DNA from: Endotrypanum monterogeii
Taxonomy: Eukaryota > Euglenozoa > Kinetoplastea > Trypanosomatida > Trypanosomatidae
DNA: 64,000 bases
Assembly: GCA_000333855.2 (NCBI GenBank)
Contig: CM007319.1
Location: 792,653-856,652, forward strand
Reading direction: 5' to 3'
Shown: positions 39,001 to 47,819 of the stretch, in pieces
Position numbering within the stretch: the first letter of the stretch is position 1
Layout of the letters: every line of letters begins with the position of its first letter
Position numbers and translations under genes: made by a program
The notes under the pieces: generated by a model
The model's database searches: none
Told to the model about the DNA's origin: nothing
What the model saw: the letters and a program-made list of their open reading frames with translations, nothing else

Positions 39001-40649
39001 CGTCAAGCAGGGCCTCTGCCGCTGAGTCCTGTTGTGCTCTTGCTTGCGTCGAGCTGGCGCGATTGGCTCGTGCTAAGACGGCAGAGGAGGTCGCCAATGC
39101 ATACCACACATTGCGCCGGCGGCTCAGCAACGCGAATCCGCTCTCTGCGTTTCTCTTCACACACTGTGTTACATATTTGCAACATGAGGGCGTCTTGACT
39201 GCCCCCTTATCACCCTCCAAGGAGGGCGTCGGAGAGGGCACGGTGAGAGATTCTAGAGAGGAGGGTGAGCAGGTTTTTAGCGATGTCTGTGCTGCGAGCT
39301 GCTCTGGGGTGACAGGGTTATCCTCGCCGCTCTCATCCCGCTCGCAGCTTCACGAGAGTCACCCTCAAGTTGGTGCGGCAACCCCCTCCTCACCCGTGTA
39401 CGGCTGCTGCTCTGACAACAAAAACACGCCCCCAGGGGAGGAGGGTAATGTGAACACCATTTTGGCGGAGACTGTGGTGCGTATTGTTCAGCAAAACAAG
39501 TCAGTAGTACGCCGAATATTGGCTCTTATTCAGTCTTACAGTGACCTTGTCATCGATGCCACTGCAGGGAGCGACGTCGGGATGACATTGGCGTCGAGCC
39601 CGCACCGGGCAGTGGTGGCAGAAACCAGCCTTCTCGAGTCCAAAGATGCTGTTGCTCGGTGCGTATGGCGCTGTCTTGAACCAGAAAAAGAAGTTTTCTG
39701 CTCCACCGAAAAGACCGTAGACGATTCCCCATTCTGTATTTCCTCATGCGCCAGGGTCACAGCGCGGCGATTACTTGAGGAGTTCTGGGAAAATGTCGCG
39801 GCGACTGTCCGCCAGTGCCTGGGCAATCAACTAGGTGACTCCTCACCGGACGGGGAGGACTCGACAGGGGATTCGGAGGAGGAGGCGGCGGCGCCGGTAG
39901 AGGAGACAGCATTTCTTTCCGAATCCTGTGATGGCGCAGCTTATGCGCGAGCTGAAGCTGTGGAGCCACTAACATCGGGGGGGCTGCACAGCGAGGTTGC
40001 AGGGCACGGCGGAGCTGAACCAGAGACGACCGACTCGAGCACGTTGTTTTCTTCTTCTAAACCAGAGGCCCACACCGTCAATTGCTTACCCATGCTTCCC
40101 GATCTCGCTTCGTCAATCTCTGTCGAGCATCCGGCTGGTTTGCTGAGGCAGGCCGCCCGTGCCCTGGATGGCGCACAGGCAATGGCACTCTACATGCAAC
40201 ACATCCTCCGATGCTCCAGCGCTGCTGGGAAAACTCAGTCTCATACCTGCCTTGACGGCTGCCCTCTTCTCAGATGCGCATCCATGGAACCTCGGGCAGA
40301 GACGTCCTCCAAAGCCGATGCGGCAGCACCACCAGTCAGCTCTCAGCAGACCAACCTCTGGACTCACCATACACTCTTTCTTTTAAGCTATGGACTTGCG
40401 TGTCCGACTGCTCAGTCGGTGGCGCCCAGTGGCACAGAGACCGTCATCAGAAACGTTTCCTTTCAGGAAAGCGAACCTGTGCGTTCATTTGCAGAGAAGG
40501 GCCAGCTCGCAGTACCACCGCCGCCTGCACTTGCAGCTTTTCGTGCCTTGCGCAGTGGGAAGCTATTGCTTGATGTGTGGTGCGGTGTGGCGCTGGAGGT
40601 GTACGTGCGGCGATGGAAGCTCGCCGCAGAGACACGGTGCTCTCTCTAA
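36084..40649 (+). CDS. Large protein of unknown function
   Basis: The protein is 1,521 residues from 36084; 36132, just before MIIFALADDI, is an alternative start. I do not recognise any domain. It alternates long Ser/Thr/Glu-rich segments, probably disordered, with shorter Trp/Cys/Leu-rich blocks. The clearest globular blocks lie near residues 490-560 (LWFSAWCCASDFDVTQVFLHP and on) and 590-690 (a Trp-rich stretch around RVWPLEELWGLWVRLGW). An acidic run (DGEDSTGDSEEE) is near residue 1260. The C-terminus ends in a conserved-looking block (FRALRSGKLLLDVWCGVALEV). There is no signal peptide or clear membrane span. The reading frame is uninterrupted over 4.5 kb with coding-like composition, so the gene is real. 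It starts about 0.8 kb after its neighbour. Confidence 0.85.
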   Translation: MPESRSYPPPRGRGVCMIIFALADDIASLRRVLATAALPAEHVSHNDVLASDEAGGARGTMGMLGIVAEDASSDDLWMFNCASAECSSVSTNTADSAGHLPRARYQAALAEMQQWQRLLRERHVILPRRDLSSTSDRLTHNTEADHATVGEHVCKETTTTATSLHSRKPHAPMVCSTEGTECLSLFWAHAPHTTMSEEAVEFDVDGSPFPVAGGGVVIDDSLSERPLLCIDVGGIYLATSQTCSVPPGTQGVPTKRSEGVVTKTLKKQKSVPTKPNEACSLHSYPTGRRSDINAHRDHVKEMTGKSNTERPKHLCCLLQQRFASATRTCPSRTDTGTSPCPLTLEEVWVMPLLAEDNDAIRPVSVADLGLVALPCRTPTRCDQKSDDCTTAKERSVRLFRVRRHPPAHVLRVTDDDHMNSFCQPCLTHGQAVVPGSRKRLRDTATGKDNESGESQGSVPPTTRALQGGVFLRPCGGSSGVVDAVLPESRPTRLRVLKSSFLHRSLWFSAWCCASDFDVTQVFLHPHLDGNANGYFQCDTLYSILRRCVVTEEAVVHHLLEEEVNTRGTTYGSLCSADGGKAPQAFDLQRSSTEALFTDSAFEDKKWEGTGVRECERVWPLEELWGLWVRLGWTPPLTWPCVRVGLHLTEGTDQGNLRRRCAWELSPRAWQDFLVRASTALDAAYIEERQLRHPQQLQKDIAAAGASSDVHAACTGHREKTARSLSVGPLRGKPSVSDDQREMLIQIQRLLEFQTALSGAAGLVTQAVSSEQMDSATTSTFVPYINPCTATRFEDFCSGSPVFSAAARDLAADIAATTVLPARHPLASPTSCVSEVASFGLTWLTGVLESPALLIPSLGVPGMANAKEGVEDLLDASHHPISRGAVSKEVDSLSSFLLGESASRLGKLLQDTSALCSPSHPPHTPPLSLPIDSEMYCEVADVAELRWSSPRVVTTAAHQKAVFSPTSPAPAPKASSRASAAESCCALACVELARLARAKTAEEVANAYHTLRRRLSNANPLSAFLFTHCVTYLQHEGVLTAPLSPSKEGVGEGTVRDSREEGEQVFSDVCAASCSGVTGLSSPLSSRSQLHESHPQVGAATPSSPVYGCCSDNKNTPPGEEGNVNTILAETVVRIVQQNKSVVRRILALIQSYSDLVIDATAGSDVGMTLASSPHRAVVAETSLLESKDAVARCVWRCLEPEKEVFCSTEKTVDDSPFCISSCARVTARRLLEEFWENVAATVRQCLGNQLGDSSPDGEDSTGDSEEEAAAPVEETAFLSESCDGAAYARAEAVEPLTSGGLHSEVAGHGGAEPETTDSSTLFSSSKPEAHTVNCLPMLPDLASSISVEHPAGLLRQAARALDGAQAMALYMQHILRCSSAAGKTQSHTCLDGCPLLRCASMEPRAETSSKADAAAPPVSSQQTNLWTHHTLFLLSYGLACPTAQSVAPSGTETVIRNVSFQESEPVRSFAEKGQLAVPPPPALAAFRALRSGKLLLDVWCGVALEVYVRRWKLAAETRCSL

Positions 40650-41545
40650 TGGCGCGCTTTTTCCCCTCAATGTTGTGTTTTATCAGGGATGCGTCCCCCC
40701 CCCCCTTCCCCCCCTCCTCATCTACTCTTACGCTTCTCACGTGCACCAAGGTATTGGAAGCTTTTATGTTTTCTGCTCATCTACTGCTCCGATGAACCTG
40801 TACTTGGCGTACTGTTCCCATCCGTTTACCTTCCCCTCCTACACAGAGAAAAAATAATATATATATATATATATATATATGCATATTTACAGATAAGAGT
40901 CTGTTCACACGCTCATTTATGGCAGAATACTCAGTTGCTGTCGACGAGGTCTCGTATGATCATTTTAGCAAAGCAGGTATGACAGCAGAGAAAAATGATG
41001 CGCAACGTCAGGTAGGTGTTTCATATTTGATTGGATTCCCAACGCAGTGAATGGCTGGTTTGAAGAGAATCTTTTCTATTTTTATTCATGGTTTCTGCTA
41101 GACTCATCCATAGTGTGCACATTCTTTTCCTGTTTCCATTCGTTGTGAGCCAACATCAGTGTCTGGTATGCCGACATGTGCCGAGTGCAGGGCTGAAGCG
41201 TTTTTACGACAGCAAGACCCGCATACCCAGAAACATTTGGTCCAAGGCATGTGGGGATTCGTGCCCGACTTACATTGATCAAGGGCACAGCCTCCAATGT
41301 ATACCACACTTCACTTTATTCATCATGCTGAGTGTCTTCTTCTCATCCTTCCCAAATTTCCACCCACCATTTTTTTTTTTTTTGTGTGTGTCCTAAGCGA
41401 GGAATAGGTTGCATCTTTTTTTTGCCCGCCTGCGACGGCCTCTCTACAGCATCGTTGAGGGTCGACAGTGTTTTTTCTTGAGTATTCGGGCAAGGCAGAG
41501 AAAAAAAAGGGAGTAGGATTGCCTCCAGAGTTTCTGCTGCATCTG
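40650..41545. other. Intergenic spacer, no gene seen
   Basis: The spacer holds C- and T-rich runs, an AT microsatellite at 40856-40880 and a T-run at 41370-41383. It ends with the tract CATCTTTTTTTTGCCCGCC and CTCTCTACAG, whose AG at 41448-41449 is the likely acceptor of the next gene. Confidence 0.55.
41448..41449 (+). promoter_or_regulatory. Predicted spliced-leader acceptor of the gene at 41546
   Basis: AG follows the pyrimidine-rich stretch 41413-41447 (T-run, CCCGCC, CTCTCTAC). It gives a 97-base 5' UTR to the ATG at 41546. Confidence 0.5.
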
Positions 41546-43027
41546 ATGCGTTCTGCTGCTCACCATTTTTGCGCCCTGGCGTGTCACCGCCGCGGTAGCA
41601 CAGGCACGAGACAAGCACAAAGGGGCCCAATCACGTCACAATGGGCGCTTTTTCTTACGGTTTGTCTGTACAGCAGCACCCCATCATCCTCTCTCTCCCC
41701 TGTTGGTGTGTCTTCTTCTCCGTTCGGGCCTGAAGGCGGGTGTCTCGCGGGCGGCGAAGGTGGGCCGTGCACACTGAATGCGGGGCGCTCTCACCAGTTC
41801 AACTCGACCACGTTGGATCCGTCCATGCAAGCTGCCGAGGGATTCACGGAGCACATTCTCGAGACGCCCGGCTACTCCGATGAGGACGCATTTGGCCACA
41901 CGGACCCTCTCAAGGCTGTCGAGAATGCCATCAAGGCAACGAGAGCTACGTCAGCTACCGCTTCGGCGAGTGGTTTTAGCGGACCCACAGCAGAGACCGT
42001 CGGCAAAACAGCGACAGTCCCCGCAGACGACACCGTTTCTACTTCCACATGTGAAGCAGACTTGGCGAAGGAGATGAGTGCCGTGGTGAGTAGCCGGAAT
42101 CGCCGTCGCAGCCGCCGCAAGCGGACAGCCGATGCGATCCTTGGTGATGTATTGCACGATGCTCTCCTCCTGCGTGACATGGGCAAGCGGCCAACGGCTG
42201 ACTTTGTGTATAAGCGTACACAGGAGCGCATGTACGAGGAGGAGTACGGGCACAAACCCCCGAGTGCAAAGGAGAATGCAGCGAAGTTTATTCCTTTTCC
42301 ACCCGACTTTCGTCTCCACCGTTTGCTTCCACTCTTTGGAGATCGCACTGACGTTGCTGTCGATGGCGAGCCGACGAGCTCGGTTTCTTCTGACGCAGCT
42401 CGGCCTGCCACTCCGATGCCAGTATATACCAAGAATTTCATGAACGCCTACACACTCATAGCGCCGGATCCGTGGCCAGAGCGAGCGGTGACTCCCGACA
42501 ATCCCGTGTGGACACGCCGCGACGTAGACTTGGATAAGGAAAAGACTGGCGGCCGTGGGCTTAAGGAGTGGGAAGAGCGTATGTACAGTCCTCGGCAGGG
42601 TTACGACCTCTCTGGCGAGTTCGTCGATGCCATGGATGAACTAGGGCACTGGGAAGTGCAGCTGATTAATTTCCTGCGCGTGGTGCCTCTGAGCCAGCGC
42701 CGTAGCCTACCATACCTTCATGAGTGGTACCGCCTTTTTGTGCATCGCCTGATTCGTGCGGAGCGCCGTTATATCTGCACTCGTGATGCTCTTATCGCAA
42801 ATAGCAAACATTCCACATCTTTTTTCAACCGCACAGAGCAGGCAATCGATGCCGTTCGCAGTTACTATGCGGAGGCACATCGATCCTTAGCCAGTGCCAA
42901 CTATGACCCGCTTCGAATGAAGAAATCAGCCCTCGCGCCGCTGATGCGTATGACGAACGAAGAGTTCTCAGAGTGGAAAGAAGTCCAGCGGCAGCGGCGA
43001 AACTCGCTTGCGGCCGAGCTGGCCTAG
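41546..43027 (+). CDS. Conserved hypothetical, probable mitochondrial protein
   Basis: The protein is 493 residues from 41546. The frame is open from 41468, but that ATG lies only 19 bases after the predicted acceptor and would add a Lys-rich stretch before the presequence-like MRSAAHHFCALACHRRGS. Residues 1-20, rich in Arg, His and Ala, suggest mitochondrial import. Residues about 80-190 are Ser/Thr/Ala-rich. A basic segment RNRRRSRRKR follows near 185. The C-terminal half is helical and charged (WEVQLINFLRVVPLSQRRSLPYLHEWYRLFVHRLIRAERRY, described here in part) and ends in LRMKKSALAPLMRM and a Glu/Arg-rich helix. I do not recognise the family. Its character fits a kinetoplastid-specific mitoribosome or mitochondrial RNP component, which is inference only. 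Confidence 0.8.
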   Translation: MRSAAHHFCALACHRRGSTGTRQAQRGPITSQWALFLTVCLYSSTPSSSLSPVGVSSSPFGPEGGCLAGGEGGPCTLNAGRSHQFNSTTLDPSMQAAEGFTEHILETPGYSDEDAFGHTDPLKAVENAIKATRATSATASASGFSGPTAETVGKTATVPADDTVSTSTCEADLAKEMSAVVSSRNRRRSRRKRTADAILGDVLHDALLLRDMGKRPTADFVYKRTQERMYEEEYGHKPPSAKENAAKFIPFPPDFRLHRLLPLFGDRTDVAVDGEPTSSVSSDAARPATPMPVYTKNFMNAYTLIAPDPWPERAVTPDNPVWTRRDVDLDKEKTGGRGLKEWEERMYSPRQGYDLSGEFVDAMDELGHWEVQLINFLRVVPLSQRRSLPYLHEWYRLFVHRLIRAERRYICTRDALIANSKHSTSFFNRTEQAIDAVRSYYAEAHRSLASANYDPLRMKKSALAPLMRMTNEEFSEWKEVQRQRRNSLAAELA

Positions 43028-44390
43028 TGTCTTGAGCCCGGGGGCACTGCTGTTTTGGTGCAGTTGACGCATCTGCGAGTAAGTATTCGGGAATTGGAAC
43101 GATTGTTCTCAGTGCTTGTGTAGAAAAAGTATCACTTATCGGCTTGTATGGACCGTTAACACCCACGACTTGCGAAGAGAATGATGTGCAGATGGATACA
43201 CGTCCATTGATGGGGAGTAGTGTGCCTCTTTTCTTTTTTGCTCGTTGCACGGTTTTCCGTGTTTGTGCGTGCGTGTCCGTGTGCGTGTGATCGCAGAGGC
43301 AGGCGTTGATCGTATTTAAGCAGTGACGGGGATAATGTTGAGACCCGAGGAAAAAAAAAAGAAAAATACTAACCCACAACCCCCACATTCAAGTGAAATC
43401 TTTGATACAGTATCCTTTTTACTGAGAGGCCAACAGCGATGATTGTATCGCTCCACTGCGCAGGAGCGGCAAAGTCGCTTGCAAATTCCCCAGTTAGCGA
43501 GGTGGCGTGACAAAGAGAGGGGGATCTGTAGAATCTTCACATCACTTCTATTAAATGCCCCCTTCCCGCTTTACCATTTCTCTCAAATGTTTAGGTGTCA
43601 GGCGATCGCCACGCTCTACTGTCGCGTAGACACATGCCCCATGCTGCACCTTTTTCCGTTCAAGTTAATCCAACGTCAGAGTCGAACCTCTACAGTTTCT
43701 TCTTCACCTTCCGCACCCCCAATGATGCGTAGACGAGGCTCAAAGATCTCCGCTCTTTTATTTCCCGCCTGCTTTTCTTTAGATATCGGACGGTGTATTC
43801 TGTCGCGTAACCTACCATTGGGCGGCACCCTCATCTCACGGATATCCGCTTCATTTGTGTTTGTTGTGCTGATGATTGCCGTTTCTCACAATATTTCACA
43901 GGTTTCATACGACTAAGCTTCTTTTATTTATTTATTGAGGTGGAGCGTTTAACCCCACCCCCCTCCATAAAAGAAAGATACATCAGTGCTGCTCGACTTC
44001 GAAGAAAAGGTGCTGCGTGACGTACGTAAACTTTCGCTCTTCCCTTCTCTCCATACACACCCAACCTCCGTACATATTCCCATACAACACACTGCGAGGC
44101 GACCACACCCCTGGCGCTGATCCTCCGCTATTTCTCTCGCATTTTCACCTTTTTGAAAGAAAATTGCTCTTAATCCTCTTCTTCACTGTGCTTGCTTATT
44201 ATTATTATTATTTTTTTTTTTTTGGTTCGGCGTTAGGTGCACTGCTACTCCCTTTCCTTCCCTGGGTCGACGTTTCGGGGGATCTAATCCCGCTCTTCGC
44301 CCCTCCCACCGCAGTATCGCGATACTTTCTCCCTGGGAGAAAAGATTTTTTTTTCGGACACAGGTAAGCAGTTTTTTTTTTGCTCCAGAT
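43028..44390. other. Intergenic spacer with one doubtful small frame
   Basis: The spacer is T-rich. An open frame at 43443-43916 on the + strand (its internal ATG at 43587 gives 109 residues with a hydrophobic C-terminal segment) has weak coding character and is discussed as a finding. An ATT repeat and T-run at about 44198-44224 and a T-run at 44371-44381 precede the acceptor of the next gene. Confidence 0.5.
44371..44388 (+). promoter_or_regulatory. T-tract and acceptor two bases before the Pam16-like start
   Basis: A T-run (44371-44381) leads into GCTCCAG with AG at 44387-44388. The ATG starts at 44391. An earlier AG at 44369-44370 is an alternative. Confidence 0.5.
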
Positions 44391-45158
44391 ATGAGACGTA
44401 TGTGGACGTGCAGGGAAGCTTTCACGACCCTGACCATCAAGCGACCCTTTTCATTTGCGCCGTCTGGGAGCAATGCTTATGCATCGTCGTCATCTGACTT
44501 GTGCTGCACTAGCCTTGCGCCTTGCAAAACCACTCTAGTCTCCAGGAGGAATGGTACAATCCAAACCCCCTATCCGCGAAGGCAAGGCGATGTTGGCACA
44601 GGAGGGTCGTCGCCAGCGTTGTTTCGCCCCACGCGTGTGACGAGAATTCCCCCGCAACTGACGCGTTTGATCATCACCGTAGGCGCTGGACTGCTTCAAG
44701 TGTTTTTCGTCGCTTATCAACGGGAGAGGCAGAAAATGCGTCAGGGAGAGCGTTCGCATGCTGCCGATGGAACGACGCAGGCATTTTCAGCGATGCCTAA
44801 ATCTCCTGCTATGTCGCCAGTTGAGGCGGCGCGAGTGCTGGGCCTCGATAGCAGCTTCCCTGATCTTTTCTCTTCTTTGCAACAATCATGTACCACCCCG
44901 GCCGTGACGCCACCCTTTCTCCCGCTCACGCCGGGCAAGGCACGCATTACAGCTCAGAAAAATTTCGAGCGAATGTTCGCTCTCGCTGTCAAGGAGGAGA
45001 ACATGTTTTTGGCTGGAAAGCTGAGCGCTGCATATCGTATCTGTGTGGATCCTGAATGGGATCAACAGATGTCGGATGGGAAAGAGGCGACGACCAATAC
45101 CAACAAGCAATCAACGACATGCTCACATACTAGTGAGCAGGGGCGCTCTTCGCCTTAA
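44391..45158 (+). CDS. PAM16: Pam16/Tim16-like mitochondrial protein
   Basis: The protein is 255 residues. Pam16 is the degenerate J-domain partner of Pam18 at the TIM23 import motor on the matrix side of the inner membrane. The recognisable parts are PQLTRLIITVGAGLLQVFFVAYQRERQK (about 87-114, described here), matching the Pam16 N-terminal helix that ends in a FxxAYR pattern, then MSPVEAARVLGL (about 139-152), the family's EEA-x-LG segment, and AQKNFERMFALAVKEENMFLAGKLSAAYR (about 197-225), matching the helix II-III region with no HPD motif. Usual Pam16 proteins are about 120-150 residues; here an N-terminal extension of about 85 residues, basic at the start, could be a long presequence. In T. 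brucei the Pam16/Pam18 orthologues have been reported to act outside classical presequence import, so the role may differ. The call rests on short motifs. Confidence 0.75.
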   Translation: MRRMWTCREAFTTLTIKRPFSFAPSGSNAYASSSSDLCCTSLAPCKTTLVSRRNGTIQTPYPRRQGDVGTGGSSPALFRPTRVTRIPPQLTRLIITVGAGLLQVFFVAYQRERQKMRQGERSHAADGTTQAFSAMPKSPAMSPVEAARVLGLDSSFPDLFSSLQQSCTTPAVTPPFLPLTPGKARITAQKNFERMFALAVKEENMFLAGKLSAAYRICVDPEWDQQMSDGKEATTNTNKQSTTCSHTSEQGRSSP

Positions 45159-45174
45159 CTGTTTATGGGGGCAA

Positions 45175-45176
45175 TG

Positions 45177-45218
<42 letters not shown>
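45175..45218. repeat. AT dinucleotide microsatellite
   Basis: AT run of about 20 units with one interruption, directly after the Pam16-like gene and therefore in its 3' UTR. Confidence 0.95.
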
Positions 45219-45220
<2 letters not shown>

Positions 45221-47569
45221 CGAGCGTTTGACCCTTCGCGCCCCCGGTGCGTTGCGAGAGCTCCCCTTATAGGTGTTGTTGTTTCCCGTCATGGTGACGC
45301 TTCGGTGTGCGCGTATGCTGTGCAGCGAGCGACTCTCAAGAGGTCTAGGCGGAAAACTAGAGTGTGGAAAAAATTAATGGACTACTCCGTTCCTTGGCGC
45401 TTGGTAGGGATCGTTGTGCTCTCTTCCTCCTCCTTACGTGAGGATGTGTGTTTCATTATTATGAAATGTTTGTGCTACTTTTCTCCTACTTTTGTTGGTG
45501 ATCAAAACATCTCGCCGTTCGATGCATTAGGTTTACGTTTCGGTGTTTTTCTTAGCATGCTGAGGTGCATTCCTTTTCCAGGTATGCTGCACGACTAAGG
45601 GTCATCCCCCTATTCGCACCAAGTCAGAGAGATGAAGGCGCTCCCATTCGTTGGATGACTGCGGTAGCCCGACTCAAAGTCGAATTCCGTCAGACGCTGT
45701 GGCAAGTGATAGGGATGCCGTGTGCTGTTCACCCCTGGCACGCCCTTCTCTCTCTCTCTCTCTGTGGTACGTGGATGTGTAGTTGCTGCCAACCTCTCTG
45801 CAAATCGTGTTCTCTTTGAGGAGGGCTATATATTTGGAGGGGGTGTTGCTGAATAATGGAAGTCGAGTGATTACCTTCTCGACTCATTTTCTCTCGCTCC
45901 TTTTTTTTTCCCCTGACATCACCATCGCTCAAGCACAATAGGCCTGGAAGCATACATACATGCCCTATGTATATTTATTAGGGTTGTTTGTAGAGCATTA
46001 CATCAACAAGGTATTTTAATACTGTCACTCCTCCTTAGTCTCAGCTTTTCAAGACCGCAGTCTCTGCGACAGCCAGACAGACAGACCCCCACCCCACCCT
46101 ACATACACAAAGTAGGTAAGGGCTGACAGCTTGAGGTATTTTCTCACTTCATATGAGGAGAGTGCCGACTGGTTTTTAAAAAAAGTACCACCTCTTCGCG
46201 CCACCCCGTGGCCTGAGATTCGATCGACTCATTTATGGTCCCCTCTTCCTCCCTTCTCTCAGGCTTTTCGTTGGTGTTATAAAACGAACATTGGTGCGCG
46301 TGTCTGCGCACTGCCTCCCCTTTCTGTCTTGCTCTTTTTTTTTTTTTGCACACACAGGTGTCTCTCCCAAGTCATAAAAAAAACGCAGGCGCTCCAGCAG
46401 CAACTCACAAACCTGTGCAGTAAAAAAAAAAAGGCACGCACACCCACACACACACACACCCACAAACACTTATTCAGGCATATACGGTGTAGTCAATACG
46501 AATTTAATCCCTATCTGCTTTTTTTTCGATATTTTCTTCGCACTCCGGTTGTCGTTATTTGTTCTCGTTTGGTTGTTTTTATTGCTTTTTTTTTTGGAAG
46601 GATTTGATTTGTTTTGATTCCTTTGACAGGCTTAAGGAAAAAGGACAAAAACTTTTTGAAAGCGAAACGAAGCAGTAAGGCACCACCACCATCTCCGCGT
46701 TGCTCAGCTGTGTTTGTGTGCGTGTGTGTGTGTGGGGGGGGGGGTGCTTTCTTGGTGAGTATACTTTATATTTGACTCGGAAGTGTGCATGTGTGTGTTT
46801 GACTATTTCCGCTCACATCTGCATCCGTGTATGAGTGCTGGTGAGTGACTCTTGCGCCAGCCTCCCCCCTTTTTTCGACCTCATCCTGTTTCTTTTCAGT
46901 GTCTTGGTCCGACTTCTTGAGTTATACAAAAAATATATATACATATATTTTTGTATATATTTTCTCTTGTAGGTCACACCTATACTTTCTCTTATTTACC
47001 TTTTTTTTTTGTGGAGCTTTTTTCATAATTTTCGAATCTGTGCGTGCACTAGATTTGTGTGATTATTTCTTGTGCTTGACTGGTACCCTCCTCCCTCCTG
47101 TTCACTCGCCCCTTTGTCACCGCTGATTGTCTCCGTGGTCGTCGGCTTTGTGTTTTTTTTTCTCTTTCCCCTCTCTGGGGACTGTCAGGTAACGTTGCAA
47201 GCCCCCCTCATCTCTCATTTCCTCTCCTCCTTTCTTCCATCCCTCCATCCCCCCTCTCTCCTCCAGAGACGGGGGAAGAAACAGGGGAGGACCTCGTCTT
47301 GGGCGAACAGCAGCATTCGCAGCAACAAAAGATCGCGTGGACAAGAACTACTACACCCAAACACACACAAATATAAAACACGTACTCAACCTCCTGAAGG
47401 GTGGTAATAGAGATCAATCATATTTTACTTCTTTCTCTTCCTCCTCCTTCTCCTCTCTATCTATTGTACGACGGGGCTCCAGTCCACGCGGTGTTGGACA
47501 GTATATATATATATCTTCGGGATTTGTCACGTTGACCTGCAAGTATCTTTTTTTTACCCGCTGCATTCC

Positions 47570-47630
47570 TTCACCGCTTTTTTTTTTTTTCGTGTTTCCA
47601 ACTTTCTGTGTTTCCTTGACTTGTTACCAG
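47570..47630 (+). promoter_or_regulatory. Pyrimidine tract and acceptor of the CaMKK-like gene
   Basis: A T/C tract (47570-47622) ends in GTTACCAG, with AG at 47629-47630. No AG-with-tract of similar quality lies nearer the ATG at 47820, so the 5' UTR is about 190 bases. Confidence 0.55.
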
Positions 47631-47819
47631 TGGAGAGGTGCGCCGGTGCAGATCAGTGCACTGAGAGACGCCATTCGGAGGCCCTCGCTTGACTTCTCCC
47701 GGCTTCCGTTCTCATTCGCGCCATTCGAGCTCGTCTTTTAGGGCTGTCGCCTGTGGGGAGGGGAGGTAAGGTAAAAGGGAGGCAGCTTTATCCTTTGCTT
47801 GTATTTCTTCTGTATTCGA

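Larger units (their letters stand above)
45159..47819. other. Intergenic spacer before the kinase gene
   Basis: The spacer contains an AT microsatellite (45175-45218), a CT run (45751-45764), many T-runs, a CA-rich run at 46437-46460 and a G-run at 46732-46744. The acceptor for the kinase gene is predicted at 47629-47630 after a long tract. Several short frames exist on both strands, but none looks coding. Confidence 0.55.

Noticed and set aside
47337..47741. 134-residue + strand frame upstream of the kinase gene
   Set aside because: It runs across T-runs and the kinase's own splice tract, and its Phe/Ser/Leu-rich translation is that of pyrimidine-rich non-coding DNA.
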